NCBI GenBank assembly: GCA_948902155.1 | Contig: CAQVQZ010000002.1 | Coordinates: forward strand, 1-41,647 | Direction of reading: 5' to 3' | DNA length: 41,647 nt | DNA from: an uncultured Oscillibacter sp. | GTDB lineage: Bacteria > Bacillota_A > Clostridia > Oscillospirales > Oscillospiraceae | In this document: piece after piece, positions 6,468-15,187 of the stretch | Layout: every line of letters starts with the position of its first letter | Numbering within the stretch: the stretch's first letter is position 1 | Position numbers and translations under genes: made by a program | The notes under the pieces: model-generated | What the model saw: only the letters and a program-made list of their open reading frames with translations | Databases searched by the model: none | Told to the model about the DNA's origin: nothing

Positions 6468-7805
6468 TTACTGCGGCATGATGGTTATGCGGATGTGGGT
6501 GGGGTCCAAGCGGGACATGACGCGGAAGCGGGTCCGTTCTTCCGACCTTATCGCGACGCCGCCCTCCCCCGCTTTGCACCAGCCGTTCACTTGGCTGGCG
6601 CCGTCGTCGATGAGCACCAGCTTGCCCAGGAGGCCCACGGCGGCTTTCTCCGGGCGTTTGGACTGGGGGATGTACGCCCGGGCGGGGTCATAGGCCGGAT
6701 TCAGCTTCCGGCGGCGCTCCGGGACGGTCTGGCCGGGATGCTCCGGGTCCTCGGCCTCCGCGTCCTCATAGAGCAGCCGCCCGAAGACGTCCCGCAGGTA
6801 CATGCCCCGCCACTGGTCGTCGTAGGAATCGCCGACGATGGACGGGCGGGCGGAGACGACGCCCAGGATGTCCAGGGGGCTGTCCTCCGGCCCGGCGAGG
6901 CGGATGTGCTCGCCGTCCAGGACCACGAAGCGGCCCACCCGGTCCTCGGCCTCCGGGTTGCCGTCCTGCCACTCGTAAATCTCGGCGTAGTCCGCGCCGG
7001 AGGAGTGGAAAGAGCCTACGCCGAAAGTAGACCCGTCCTTAGCAACGCGGAAAGCGTTGCTTCTGGCCGTATCGGAATCGCCGTTTCCAATAATGAAAAA
7101 ATTTCCATCATAAAATGAGTACACGGTGCTGGCTATATTGTACTTGCCTGCTACAAATTCGAGGTATTTAGCGATTGTTCCATAACCAGTTGCAATGGAG
7201 TAGTTTCCACAAGATTCTGTATCGGAGCCAATACAGCACGCGTTTGCGTTATAGGCTATATTGCGATCTCCCACTACGATGTTGGAATCGCTTGTGTTTC
7301 TATTTCTTGAACCAACAGTAATGGAGTAACTTGCGCTGGAAAAGTTTTCATATCCAGCTATAATTGCGGCTGTAAGATGCTCTCCGAGTTCCTCGCCGTA
7401 CTTAAATGCACCATAGCCAACCAGAAGGTTTTTGCTAAAAGTGGGATTCAGCAAAAGCGCGTACTTGCTCAAATCCGCCCGGAGCTTCGTCAGGTCCGCC
7501 TTGAGGGCGTACTCGTCCGCCTCCTCCTCCGTAAACATAATCTCATAAGGCCCGCCGCCCAGGATGGCCGGGAGAAGCAGCTCCCCGCCGCCCTGGGCCG
7601 TGACCATGTCCGCCGGGGTGATCTGGCCCATCTCCGCGATGATCTCGTTGATGGCCCGGACGGCGGCGTTGACCTTCCGCATCAGGTAGTTGTAGCCGTG
7701 CCGCTCCGTCAGGCCCGCTTCCACGCCCTCCGGGGACACGATCTGTCCATAGCCCCAATCCTCCGGCAGGTCCGGGAGGATCTCAGGGATTTTGTGTTCC
7801 GCCAT
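6468..7805 (-). CDS. Tail fibre/spike with YadA-like repeats and Peptidase_G2-like domain
   Basis: A 445-residue structural protein. The N-terminal about 150 residues are helical and would anchor it to the baseplate. Residues about 155-235 carry degenerate YadA-head-like repeats ('[20 protein letters not shown]', 'NACCIGSD', 'YSIATGYGT'). The C-terminal part ('[20 protein letters not shown]', '[15 protein letters not shown]', then a region ending 'IRITIMPQ') looks like the Peptidase_G2 / intramolecular chaperone type that cleaves itself after trimer folding. The repeat section (about 7030-7450) is much AT-richer than the ends, so it is probably an exchanged cassette. The stop of the upstream baseplate gene overlaps its start. 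Confidence 0.78.
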   Translation of the reverse strand: MAEHKIPEILPDLPEDWGYGQIVSPEGVEAGLTERHGYNYLMRKVNAAVRAINEIIAEMGQITPADMVTAQGGGELLLPAILGGGPYEIMFTEEEADEYALKADLTKLRADLSKYALLLNPTFSKNLLVGYGAFKYGEELGEHLTAAIIAGYENFSSASYSITVGSRNRNTSDSNIVVGDRNIAYNANACCIGSDTESCGNYSIATGYGTIAKYLEFVAGKYNIASTVYSFYDGNFFIIGNGDSDTARSNAFRVAKDGSTFGVGSFHSSGADYAEIYEWQDGNPEAEDRVGRFVVLDGEHIRLAGPEDSPLDILGVVSARPSIVGDSYDDQWRGMYLRDVFGRLLYEDAEAEDPEHPGQTVPERRRKLNPAYDPARAYIPQSKRPEKAAVGLLGKLVLIDDGASQVNGWCKAGEGGVAIRSEERTRFRVMSRLDPTHIRITIMPQ

Positions 7806-8703
7806 CGCCGGTCACTCCTTCCTTGACGGGTATCGTGTGTTTGATCCAGGTGTCCGACAGCAGGGGGATGTAGACCGTGCTGTCCGTCAGCGTCTCCCCC
7901 GCCCCGTCCAGCAGCTCCACCCGCGTCACCGCCTCCCCCGCCGAAGGGGGTACGGCATAGACCACGGACAGCGTGGAGCCGGAGACGTCCTTGGCCAGCC
8001 CGGCCACGGGGATGGTCCCGTTGATGCGGGCGGAGGCGACGTCGCCGGCGAGAAATTTTGCGGTCCCCGTCAGCAGCAGGGGGCGAATCGAAGGGACCTC
8101 CGGCATTTTCATCATCTCCTTATTCCCCTCCGTGGCGAAGGGCAGCGCGCCCAGGGCCCAGGACCCGAGGCGGTAGTTCCAGGTGAAGCGGTCCATGCGC
8201 TCCGCCGCCTCCGAGAGCAGGAGGCCCGTTTCCACCACGGGGGTGTTGATATAAACGATATGGGCGGGCTTGATCTTCCCGATGGTGAAAGCCACCTCCG
8301 AGGCGTAGAGCTGGTTTTCGGCGGAGCTTTCGATGTAGAGGGCGTAGTTGGGATAGTCCACCGTCACCTTCCAGAGGCCCTCGCCGATGAGCTCGTCCAG
8401 GCGCTGGTAGAGAAAGCCCAGGGTGAAGGGCGTTTTCAGGGAAATGCGGTTCAGCACCCGGACCCGGCGGAACTCCAGCGTCTCCCGGACCGGGTCCGGG
8501 ACGATGTGAAAGACGTCCTCCCACTGGGCGATGGCGGACTCGTCCATGGTCTGGAAGAAGAAGTTGTCCGCCACCTGGTTGATGAGCTCCGCCAGGGCGT
8601 CGAAGCACGCCTGCTCCGTCCGGCAGAGCTCCTGGTAGTCCAGAATCTTCCGGTACCAGGGGCAGAGCTGCTCCAGGAGGGCGATATCCAGGTCCCTATA
8701 CAC
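7783..8703 (-). CDS. DUF2313/XkdU-like baseplate protein
   Basis: A 306-residue protein. The first about 170 residues ('YRDLDIALLEQLCPWYRKIL', 'FRRVRVLNRISLKTPFTLGFL', 'LDELIGEGLWKVTVDYPNYA') match the YmfQ/XkdU type (DUF2313) that links the baseplate to the tail fibres. The gene follows the baseplate J gene, as xkdU follows xkdT in PBSX. I place the start at the GTG at 8703, which overlaps the end of the upstream gene; a longer open frame reaches 8883 but only inside that gene. The C-terminal about 110 residues are an added domain of unknown role, perhaps a fibre attachment part. Confidence 0.82.
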   Translation of the reverse strand: MYRDLDIALLEQLCPWYRKILDYQELCRTEQACFDALAELINQVADNFFFQTMDESAIAQWEDVFHIVPDPVRETLEFRRVRVLNRISLKTPFTLGFLYQRLDELIGEGLWKVTVDYPNYALYIESSAENQLYASEVAFTIGKIKPAHIVYINTPVVETGLLLSEAAERMDRFTWNYRLGSWALGALPFATEGNKEMMKMPEVPSIRPLLLTGTAKFLAGDVASARINGTIPVAGLAKDVSGSTLSVVYAVPPSAGEAVTRVELLDGAGETLTDSTVYIPLLSDTWIKHTIPVKEGVTGDGGTQNP

Positions 8704-9811
8704 GGAGCGCCACCTTCCCCAGCACCGGCACCTCCTGGGCTGTCCCGGTCTCCCGGAGGGCCAGGTCCGCCGCCGCGCCGTTGAGGGCGGCGCTGGTGGC
8801 GTTGACGACGCCGGTGACGCCGACGATGGCCGCCAGGACCCGGGAGAGGTAGATGTCGGAGGCGTATTGGTTCGTGGCGGCATTCACCGGGACGGCCCAG
8901 GCCCGGCGGACCTCCAGGAGGTAGTTCTCCACGGCGTTCTCCGCCAGGGGCTGGACCTGGGCGAGGGTGAAGCCGGGGGCCAGGGCCAGCTTGACGGAGA
9001 CGTCCACCGTCACCGCCGCAGGGGCCGTCACCGTGACTTTGGCCCCGATGGGGGCGGTGCCCAGGCCCAGGCCCTGGTTGGGCGGCGGGTCCACGGCCAG
9101 CTGGACCGCTTCCACCAGCGTCGGGGAGGCGGGCCGCAGGTCCGCCCCCAGCACGGAGCACTTCACCGTGCCGCCGCCGTTCCAGGTGGGGTAGACCTGG
9201 ACGCCGCCCACGCCGTCGATGCCGTTGATGAACGTCCGGTAGGAGGCGATGTTGCCGCCGAAGGGCTTCTCGTTCAGCGCCTCGATGAGCCTGGCCCGGA
9301 GGGCCTCGTCGTCCTCCTCCCCGTCGCCGGGCACCAGGATGCCGGCGATGACGGCGGAAGTCAGGCCGGGAATGGACGTGATGGGCAGGATGGGCCCGGC
9401 GTACTCGTTGCCGGCGGCGCCGGGGGTCTCGGCAGTGAGGTGGTACTCCCCCGCCGTTTCTGTGGCGGCGGTGACGGTGAAGTTGATGCTCTCCGCGCCG
9501 TTGAGGGTGGAGAAGCGGGCGCCGAGGGGCACCGGGGCGTCGAAGAGCCCCAGGCGCACCGCCGCCGAGGCGGGGTAGCGGGTCAGGCCGCCGATGACGG
9601 CCAGATAGTCCAGGGACTGCCCCGCCGCCGTCTGGATGAAGGCGGAGCGCTGGACCTGGTCCAGGGTCAGATAATAGCCCTCCAGCGCCCAGGCGGCGGG
9701 CCCCAGGGCCGTCTGGATGGGGGAGGTGTCCCGCTTGTCGTAGGTGTTCGGGACGCGGTCCAGCATGGCCTGGAGCAGCGCCAGATAGGTTTTTCCGGTC
9801 AGGTCTATCAA
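8696..9811 (-). CDS. Baseplate J-like protein (XkdT)
   Basis: A 371-residue wedge protein of the contractile tail baseplate. 'SLDYLAVIGGLTRYPASAA', 'GAAGNEYAGPI', 'DDEALRARLIEAL' and 'NIASYRTFINGIDGVGGVQV' are the conserved blocks of the baseplate J family. I use the TTG at 9811: GGAGG lies 10 bases upstream, and the TTG overlaps the preceding TGA (TTGA), so translation is coupled. The longer open frame to 10012 would lie inside the previous gene. Order relative to neighbours equals xkdR-S-T-U of PBSX. Confidence 0.88.
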   Translation of the reverse strand: MIDLTGKTYLALLQAMLDRVPNTYDKRDTSPIQTALGPAAWALEGYYLTLDQVQRSAFIQTAAGQSLDYLAVIGGLTRYPASAAVRLGLFDAPVPLGARFSTLNGAESINFTVTAATETAGEYHLTAETPGAAGNEYAGPILPITSIPGLTSAVIAGILVPGDGEEDDEALRARLIEALNEKPFGGNIASYRTFINGIDGVGGVQVYPTWNGGGTVKCSVLGADLRPASPTLVEAVQLAVDPPPNQGLGLGTAPIGAKVTVTAPAAVTVDVSVKLALAPGFTLAQVQPLAENAVENYLLEVRRAWAVPVNAATNQYASDIYLSRVLAAIVGVTGVVNATSAALNGAAADLALRETGTAQEVPVLGKVALRV

Positions 9812-10212
9812 GAAATGTTCACCTCCACGCTTGTCTCTACGTCGCCGTAGACGGTATCCACCGTCACGGAGCAGATCAGGACGTCTCCGTCCACGGTATA
9901 TTGGAAGTTGGAAATGCCCCGGACCCGGTCGTCCATGGTCAGGGCCTCCCGCAGCCGCCGCTGGAGCTCCGCCGTCACGTATCCGGCGTCCTGCCCGATG
10001 AGGCCCCGCCACTGCATTCCCGAGTAGGGCCGGTAAATCTGCCAGCGGAAGCGCTCCACGTGCAGGATGATCTCCACCGCCTGGCGGACGGACTCCCAGC
10101 CGTCGGTCTCGCCGCAGATGCGGTTCCCGGAGATCCGCCAGGTCCGGGAGGGCTGGCGTCCGGAGCTCAGGCCGCCGGAGAGGTCAATGCCGCTGGTGGG
10201 AAGAGTCGCCAT
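9808..10212 (-). CDS. DUF2634/XkdS-like baseplate protein
   Basis: A 134-residue protein of the gp25/XkdS type (DUF2634), which joins the baseplate wedge to the tail tube. It is recognised from 'VRQAVEIILHVERFRWQIYRP' and 'DRVRGISNFQYTVDGDVLI', and from its position before the baseplate J gene. The ATG at 10212, with GGAGG upstream, is the start; it lies inside the end of the previous gene (29-base overlap). Confidence 0.85.
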   Translation of the reverse strand: MATLPTSGIDLSGGLSSGRQPSRTWRISGNRICGETDGWESVRQAVEIILHVERFRWQIYRPYSGMQWRGLIGQDAGYVTAELQRRLREALTMDDRVRGISNFQYTVDGDVLICSVTVDTVYGDVETSVEVNIS

Positions 10213-10729
10213 TTGCCGCCTCCTTTTTGAAAACGCGGGAGAGGATGATGAATTTCTGGCCGTTCTGGACCCGGAGCAGCAGCACGGCGTCCCCCTGCTC
10301 CAGGGCGCGGTTGAGGATGATATAGCCGTCCCTGACCGGGAGGGGCTTGCCGTCCTCATAACAGCGGACGTCCTTCAGCTGCTCGTCGGAGATGAACGCG
10401 TCCTGTTCCAGGCCGCCGGTGGTGGGATACTCGCCGTCCAGGGCGGGGCCGGTGTCCCCCTCCGCCCCGCTGTGGCTGTGGGACAGGCCGGAGACCGCGT
10501 GGGCGTGGCGGAAGCCCCTGGTGGTGTGCTTGTGCTTCAGGACGGGGATCTTCTTCTCGATGACGGCGGACGTCAGATACAGGACCTGGCTTTTCAGCGG
10601 CCCCATGTCGGTGCTGATGGTGATCTCCAGGGGGTCCGCGCGGGTGACGGTGCCGACGCAGAGGTTGGCGGGCTGGGAGGCCGTCAGGTTTTCCTGAATG
10701 ATTTGGTTCAAAACGTCGCTCAGTTCCAT
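10184..10729 (-). CDS. DUF2577/XkdR-like baseplate protein
   Basis: A 181-residue protein matching DUF2577 (XkdR). It begins 'MELSDVLNQIIQENLTASQP', contains an OB-like section ('VGTVTRADPLEITISTDM'), then a His-rich stretch with 'HKHTTRGFRHAHAVSGLSHS' and an 'ALEQGDAVLLLRVQNGQKFI' end. This family is part of the central hub or spike of PBSX-like tails, and the His-rich stretch may bind metal. It sits between the XkdQ-like hub and the XkdS-like protein. Confidence 0.83.
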   Translation of the reverse strand: MELSDVLNQIIQENLTASQPANLCVGTVTRADPLEITISTDMGPLKSQVLYLTSAVIEKKIPVLKHKHTTRGFRHAHAVSGLSHSHSGAEGDTGPALDGEYPTTGGLEQDAFISDEQLKDVRCYEDGKPLPVRDGYIILNRALEQGDAVLLLRVQNGQKFIILSRVFKKEAANGDSSHQRH

Positions 10730-10732
10730 CTG

Positions 10733-11701
10733 TCAAATCTCCAGCGTTTCAAATTCCATGGTGTGCAGCTCGTTCTCGAAGGTGTGGGTTACCTTCTCCA
10801 GCAGCACGTACTGGTCCAGGTTGATGTCCCCCAGGCCGGGGACCTTCATGTATACCATTTGTCCGGCCCGGAGGCCGGGGACCCCCAGGGAGGACACCTT
10901 CAGCGTCCGCATCCGCCGGTTGTAGAATGCCAGGGACGCCTCCGCCTGGGCCTTGACCTGGGCGTCGTTGCTGCTGTTGTCCACCGTCTGGTAGAGCTGA
11001 AGGAGGCCCCACTGACCGATATTGTTGGAGTCCTGGGCGATGAACACGTCCGCCCGGCCGGTCTTCTCGCTGGGCCGGACCAGCTTTACCGAGTTGTAGG
11101 TCTGTTCGTCGATGTCGGTCTTGTAGGTGTACTCACCCAGATAGGACCCCTCGCCGATCATGACGCTGGAAACCATGTCCGCCGCCTCCGTGAGGGCCAG
11201 GCCGCTGCCGTCGTCGTAAAAGACGTAAATTTTCCCGGTGTTCAGGAGCGTCTGCTGGACTGCCGTGCCGATGATGTCCAGGCAGGACTGGTCCTGTTCG
11301 ATGAGGGACGGGATGGCCCAGCCGGTGTCGGCGACGCTGCCCAGGGTGAGCTGGAAGTCCTCGGCGATCTGCCTGATGATGTCCCCGGCCTTCTGGCCGT
11401 AGAAGGCGTAGGAGGCGTTGGCCTTGAGGTAGCGTAGCTGGTCGTAGCAGGTGACCTCGATCACGTCCCAGCGGTCCTTCGACTTGGTGAAGACCCAGCC
11501 GAAGAAGATCAGCTTCCCGTCCACGGAAAAGCGGACGGTATCGCCCTCCAGGAAGGCGATGCCCCCAGCCTTGATGAGGGTGAACCGCAGCGTGCCGGGA
11601 CTGCCGGTGCGGTTGGTGGTGTGGGTGATGGTCTGGGCGCAGGGGGAGACCTCCCAGATCTGCCCGCTGCGCTTGTTGGCGATCAGCAGCTCCGTCTTCA
11701 T
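10733..11701 (-). CDS. XkdQ-like baseplate hub protein
   Basis: A 322-residue hub protein resembling XkdQ/YqbQ and the wider gp27/late control D group. Conserved parts include 'SPCAQTITHTTNRTGSPGTL', 'FLEGDTVRFSVDGKLIFFGWVFTK', 'DVIEVTCYDQLRYLKANASY' and the C-terminal 'NRRMRTLKVSSLGVPGLRAG'. It links the tube end to the baseplate. Its ATG overlaps the stop of the preceding gene (ATGA). No lysozyme domain is attached. Confidence 0.85.
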   Translation of the reverse strand: MKTELLIANKRSGQIWEVSPCAQTITHTTNRTGSPGTLRFTLIKAGGIAFLEGDTVRFSVDGKLIFFGWVFTKSKDRWDVIEVTCYDQLRYLKANASYAFYGQKAGDIIRQIAEDFQLTLGSVADTGWAIPSLIEQDQSCLDIIGTAVQQTLLNTGKIYVFYDDGSGLALTEAADMVSSVMIGEGSYLGEYTYKTDIDEQTYNSVKLVRPSEKTGRADVFIAQDSNNIGQWGLLQLYQTVDNSSNDAQVKAQAEASLAFYNRRMRTLKVSSLGVPGLRAGQMVYMKVPGLGDINLDQYVLLEKVTHTFENELHTMEFETLEI

Positions 11702-12435
11702 CCGCCCACCGCCTGTAAGGATTCCTTCTTCGTCCAGCCCAGCGCCCCGCCGGACTCCAGCGCGATATGCACCGGATAGGGCCGGGCGGCGTCCACGATG
11801 CGGGAGACCCGGACCCGCCGCCCGCTGCCGCTGCCCGAGGGGCCGTCCCCCAGGCTGGAGGCGAAATAGGGGCCGTTGGCCAGGCAGGCGGAGCCCACCG
11901 CCAGCTGGTTTTTCGGGACGGTCCGGGAGGGCTCGGGTGCGCCCGCGGGCGCGGAGCCCTGGGCGCTCCGCTTCACCTGGACGGCGCCGGGGGTGTAGTC
12001 CCGGTACTCGGTGAGGGTCAGGTCGTAGTAGAAATCGCCGGTCTCGCCGCCCCGCTCCTCGGTGTCGAACTGGGTGACCAGGACCATCAGCCCCGTCTCC
12101 CCGGTCATGAAGGGCTCGCCGTTTTCGTAGTAGCGGACCGGGGTGTAGAGGATGGGGACCAGATCGTCCATGGCGGACTGGAAGAAATCGATGTAAAATT
12201 CCGGGGATTCAAAGCCGCCGGAGGTCAGGACCCCGGCGGATATCCTGCCGGGGAAATAGCTGGAGATGGTTACCTCTTTAAGGTTCGGGGTCCGGGGGAT
12301 CATGATCTGCCCCAGGCCCAGGACGTTGTAGTCGCTGTTCCCGCCGGGCCGGGCCACGGGGAGCTTTTCCGGGTTCTGAGGCAGGCGGATGACGGTGGAA
12401 TCCCGCGTGAAGAAGAGGCCGAAGTCGTTGGGCAT
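11698..12435 (-). CDS. XkdP-like tail protein
   Basis: A 245-residue protein in the position of XkdP, between the tape measure and the XkdQ-like hub. The N-terminal about 130 residues ('MPNDFGLFFTRDSTVIRLPQ', 'LGLGQIMIPRTPNLKEVTIS') fit this family, followed by 'FYYDLTLTEYRDYTPGAVQV'. PBSX XkdP carries a LysM domain; I see no clear LysM here, only a Ser/Gly/Pro linker and a short C-terminal fold. Probably a tail tube initiator or adaptor. Confidence 0.78.
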   Translation of the reverse strand: MPNDFGLFFTRDSTVIRLPQNPEKLPVARPGGNSDYNVLGLGQIMIPRTPNLKEVTISSYFPGRISAGVLTSGGFESPEFYIDFFQSAMDDLVPILYTPVRYYENGEPFMTGETGLMVLVTQFDTEERGGETGDFYYDLTLTEYRDYTPGAVQVKRSAQGSAPAGAPEPSRTVPKNQLAVGSACLANGPYFASSLGDGPSGSGSGRRVRVSRIVDAARPYPVHIALESGGALGWTKKESLQAVGG

Positions 12436-12447
12436 GCCGCGCCTCCT

Positions 12448-14586
12448 TTAGTAGGCCCTGGCGGTGGACCGGGCGGACCCCGCCGCCGCCTGCTCCAGGA
12501 GGATGTCCCGGATGGCGTTGGCCAGAGCCCTTCGGTCCTGGGGCGTGTTGCCGGTGTTGGCCCCGCTGACGTTGATGACAGGGGTCTGGGCGGTGAGGTT
12601 GATGTGGTTGACATAGCGCCGCTCCGCCGCGTCCACCAGGGAGCGGATATCCTCCTCCGAGAGGGAGACGCTCCGGGCGATCTTCCGGACGTCCTTGGCG
12701 ATGTCCGGGAGCTGGTTATCCGGGAGCAGGCCGGAGGCGGATACCTCCCCCGCCGCGCTGCCGAAGCCCGCGAGGGTCTCGCCGAAACTCCGTCCGAAGT
12801 CCCCGAAATCCGTCATGGCGGCGTTGAAGTCGATCATCTCCATCCGCTGGAGCTGAATCTCGTTGGGGCCGATGGCATCCCGGACCCATTGGCTGAGGTT
12901 CGCCCGCCAGCCGTTGACCGCGCCTGCCAGATTGGAGCCGAAAACAGTGTCGATGGCCCCGGCGGCGGTCTCCAGGAGGCCGAGGACAAAGTCGATGAAA
13001 TCCGCGAACAGGTTCCCGGCGGCCTGGAGCGGGTGGTCGAAGACGTTGGCGAAGAACTCCGCGAAGGAGACCCACAGGTTGTAAAGGTTCACCACGATGT
13101 TCCCCACCAGCGCGTAGAGCCAGCCGAAGCCCGCTCCGACGGCCTCCAGCACCTCCGAGGCGGTGTGGCCCGCCGACAGCATCCCGTAGGCAAAGGCGCT
13201 CACCGCCGCTCCCAGCAGCAGGAGGGGCAGGTGGGGCAGGAGGAACGCCGCCGCCGTCTTCGCCCCGGAGATCATGGCGGCGGTCCCCACCGCCGCCAGC
13301 ACCGCCCCCACGCCCAGCAGGGCCGCGAGGGCCATATCCGAGTGGTCGATGATGGCCTGGGGGATGGAAGAGATCACGTCCAGCAGGGGCCGGAAGCCCC
13401 GCAGGAGGATGTTTTGGGCGGAGACCGCCAGCTGCCCCCAGGTGACGGGCATGGAGTCGAAGGCGGCGTTGGTCTCCTCCGCCGCCCACAGCATCGCCTC
13501 CTTGACCACCCGGGCGGTGATCTTCCCTTCGGCGGCCAGCTCCCGCATCTCGCCGGTGGTCAGGCCCATGTACCGGGCGATGGTCTGGGCGATCATGGGC
13601 GTCTGCTCCAGGACGGAGTTCAGCTCCTCGCCCCGGAGCACGCCGGAGGACATGGCCTGGGTCAGCTGGAGCATAGCGCCGCTGGCCTCCGCCGGGGAGG
13701 TCCCGGAGAGGGTCATCTGCTTGTTGATCTGCTCGGCGAAGGCGATGAGCTCCGCGTTGGAGGAAAAGGCGTCCTTGGCCAGGGCGCCCAGCTTGGCCAC
13801 GAAGGCGGCGGTGTCTCCGTAAGCGCCCCTGGAGCGCTGGGCGGACTGGAAGATCATCTCGTGGAGCCGCTCCGTGGTCTGGAGGCCGTCGTTCATCATG
13901 TTCAGCCGGGCGGTGATCTGGCTCATGGCGTCCGCCTGGCCGATAAGCGCCTTGGCCCCCTGGAGCCCCAGGAAGGCCCCCGCCAGCCGCTTCACCTGGG
14001 TGGCCAGGGCGCTGGTGGAGGACGCGGCGGTCCCGGCGGCGCGCCGGTACTGCCGGAGGGCCCGGTCCGCCTTCCGGCTCCCCCCGGCGGCGTCCTCCAG
14101 GGCGGACCGGAGGGCGGACTGGCGGTCCTTCAGCGCCGCCGTCTCCGCCGACAGGCCGGAGAGCCGGGAGGCCAGCTCCGCCGCCTCGGAGGATGCGGAG
14201 CCCTGGGCCCCGGAGACGGCGGACAGCATCCGCTGGTGGGCGCTCAGCTCCACGTGGAGGCGCTGGAGCTGTCCCTGCACGGAAAGCAGCTCCTGGGCGT
14301 AGGCCCGCGCCTCCTCCGCCTTTCCGGAGAAGGCGGAGGCCGTGAAGGACCGGGCGGACTCCGCCTCCTGGGCCGCCCGGCTCATGGCCGCCGCGGCCTC
14401 CTGGGCGGCGCTGGAGGTGTTCTCCATCCCGGAGGACACGCCGGAGAGGTCCACGCCGCCCATCCGCTCCGCCGCCTGCCGGGCCCCGGACGCGGCCCCC
14501 GCCGCCTGTCCCGCCAGGGAGATGTATTTGGTAAAGGGCGCTGTGAAGCGGTCCACCAGCGCCAGGACTTCCTCAATGACGGCCAT
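12448..14586 (-). CDS. Tail tape measure protein
   Basis: A 712-residue tape measure, the largest phage protein here. Residues about 1-190 are Ala-rich coiled-coil. Residues about 215-380 hold the conserved tape measure domain ('DAMSQITARLNMMNDGLQTT', 'FAEQINKQMTLSGTSPAEAS', 'GVLRGEELNSVLEQTPMIAQ', 'GKITARVVKEAML'). Hydrophobic segments follow at about 415-475 ('MALAALLGVGAVLAAVGTAA', 'HLPLLLLGAAVSAFAYGML') and again near 490-530, as is usual for proteins that enter the host membrane on injection. Length sets tail length; by the usual 1.5 Angstrom per residue rule this implies a tail of roughly 100 nm (inference). Confidence 0.9.
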   Translation of the reverse strand: MAVIEEVLALVDRFTAPFTKYISLAGQAAGAASGARQAAERMGGVDLSGVSSGMENTSSAAQEAAAAMSRAAQEAESARSFTASAFSGKAEEARAYAQELLSVQGQLQRLHVELSAHQRMLSAVSGAQGSASSEAAELASRLSGLSAETAALKDRQSALRSALEDAAGGSRKADRALRQYRRAAGTAASSTSALATQVKRLAGAFLGLQGAKALIGQADAMSQITARLNMMNDGLQTTERLHEMIFQSAQRSRGAYGDTAAFVAKLGALAKDAFSSNAELIAFAEQINKQMTLSGTSPAEASGAMLQLTQAMSSGVLRGEELNSVLEQTPMIAQTIARYMGLTTGEMRELAAEGKITARVVKEAMLWAAEETNAAFDSMPVTWGQLAVSAQNILLRGFRPLLDVISSIPQAIIDHSDMALAALLGVGAVLAAVGTAAMISGAKTAAAFLLPHLPLLLLGAAVSAFAYGMLSAGHTASEVLEAVGAGFGWLYALVGNIVVNLYNLWVSFAEFFANVFDHPLQAAGNLFADFIDFVLGLLETAAGAIDTVFGSNLAGAVNGWRANLSQWVRDAIGPNEIQLQRMEMIDFNAAMTDFGDFGRSFGETLAGFGSAAGEVSASGLLPDNQLPDIAKDVRKIARSVSLSEEDIRSLVDAAERRYVNHINLTAQTPVINVSGANTGNTPQDRRALANAIRDILLEQAAAGSARSTARAY

Positions 14587-14601
14587 GCCGGGCCTCCTTC
14601 C

Positions 14602-15176
14602 TCACTGTTTCGGCCGGGATTCCAGTTCTTTTTTGATGAATTCTGTGATCAGCACCCTCTCGTGAAAGGGCAGCTGTTCGTATTTCGACGGGGGCCAGCC
14701 CAGATTTACGAAGCAGTAATATGCTGCCAGGGCATCCGGGTCCGGGCTGGCCCCACTGATCAGTTTTTTGCTGTGTCCTCCACGGTGGTGGGGTCGTCGA
14801 AGCCCGACAGCTCCATGATTTTCTCCGTCAGGTGTTTGAATTCGCCGGGGAGCAGCATCTTGCCCGGAACCAGCAGTGGGTCCAGCACGCTGTAGGAGTC
14901 GCAGAGCTCCTTGGAGGAAAAGTCCGGCTCCACCGTGGCGGCGACCACCAGCCGCCGGGTGTATTCGATGTTGTCCAGGCTTTCCCGGAGCTGCCCGGTC
15001 CGGTCCTTCACCGTCCGAGTGGAGCGCTGGATCATGGTGTCGTTCTCCTCCTGGGTCAGGGACCGAACCTTGAAGGGGACGGGACGGCCCTCCTCGTCCA
15101 GGAAGCGCTTGGAGATCACGACCTCCTCCTCCAGCTGTGTGACGGTGGGATGCAGAAATGTGGATAAACGGCTCAT
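14602..15176 (-). CDS. Tail assembly chaperone, long form made by -1 frameshift
   Basis: The long product of the chaperone pair, analogous to lambda gpGT. Ribosomes reading from 15176 meet the slippery heptamer A AAA AAC (14763-14769 on the minus strand) directly before the TGA of the short form. Slipping back one base continues into an in-frame stretch of 53 codons ('LISGASPDPDALAAYYCFVN' and 'PFHERVLITEFIKKELE'), for a total near 191 residues. The downstream part has no start codon or ribosome binding site of its own, which supports frameshifting. It sits between tube and tape measure genes, where such chaperones load the tape measure. Confidence 0.78.
14760..15176 (-). CDS. Tail assembly chaperone, short form (XkdN-like)
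   Basis: A 138-residue protein of the XkdN type: 'TVTQLEEEVVISKRFLDEEG', 'KVRSLTQEENDTMIQRST', 'YTRRLVVAATVEPDFSSKEL' and 'LLLPGEFKHLTEKIMELSGF' are typical of phage tail assembly chaperones that precede the tape measure gene. It ends in the codons AAA AAC TGA, forming the frameshift site used for the long form. It is the abundant partner that coats the tape measure during tail assembly and is absent from the virion. Confidence 0.83.
   Translation of the reverse strand: MSRLSTFLHPTVTQLEEEVVISKRFLDEEGRPVPFKVRSLTQEENDTMIQRSTRTVKDRTGQLRESLDNIEYTRRLVVAATVEPDFSSKELCDSYSVLDPLLVPGKMLLPGEFKHLTEKIMELSGFDDPTTVEDTAKN
14763..14769 (-). promoter_or_regulatory. Slippery heptamer A AAA AAC for -1 frameshift
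   Basis: In the reading frame of the chaperone this is gcA AAA AAC TGA, a canonical X XXY YYZ heptamer with the stop codon immediately after it. A weak GCCAG/CTGGC stem follows downstream. Confidence 0.8.
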
Positions 15177-15187
15177 GAGATGCCTCC

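Noticed and set aside
5318..7805. Diversity-generating retroelement acting on fibre genes
   Set aside because: No reverse transcriptase or template repeat is visible in the window; AT-rich cassettes are better explained by recombination.
8703..8883. Longer N-terminus for the DUF2313-like gene
   Set aside because: The extension lies inside the baseplate J gene and is low-complexity Pro/Thr/Ser/Arg.
11767..14895. A 1042-residue open frame on the plus strand
   Set aside because: It runs opposite to four well-supported tail genes, is low-complexity Gly/Arg/His-rich, and has no ribosome binding site. It is an artefact of GC-rich codon use on the other strand.
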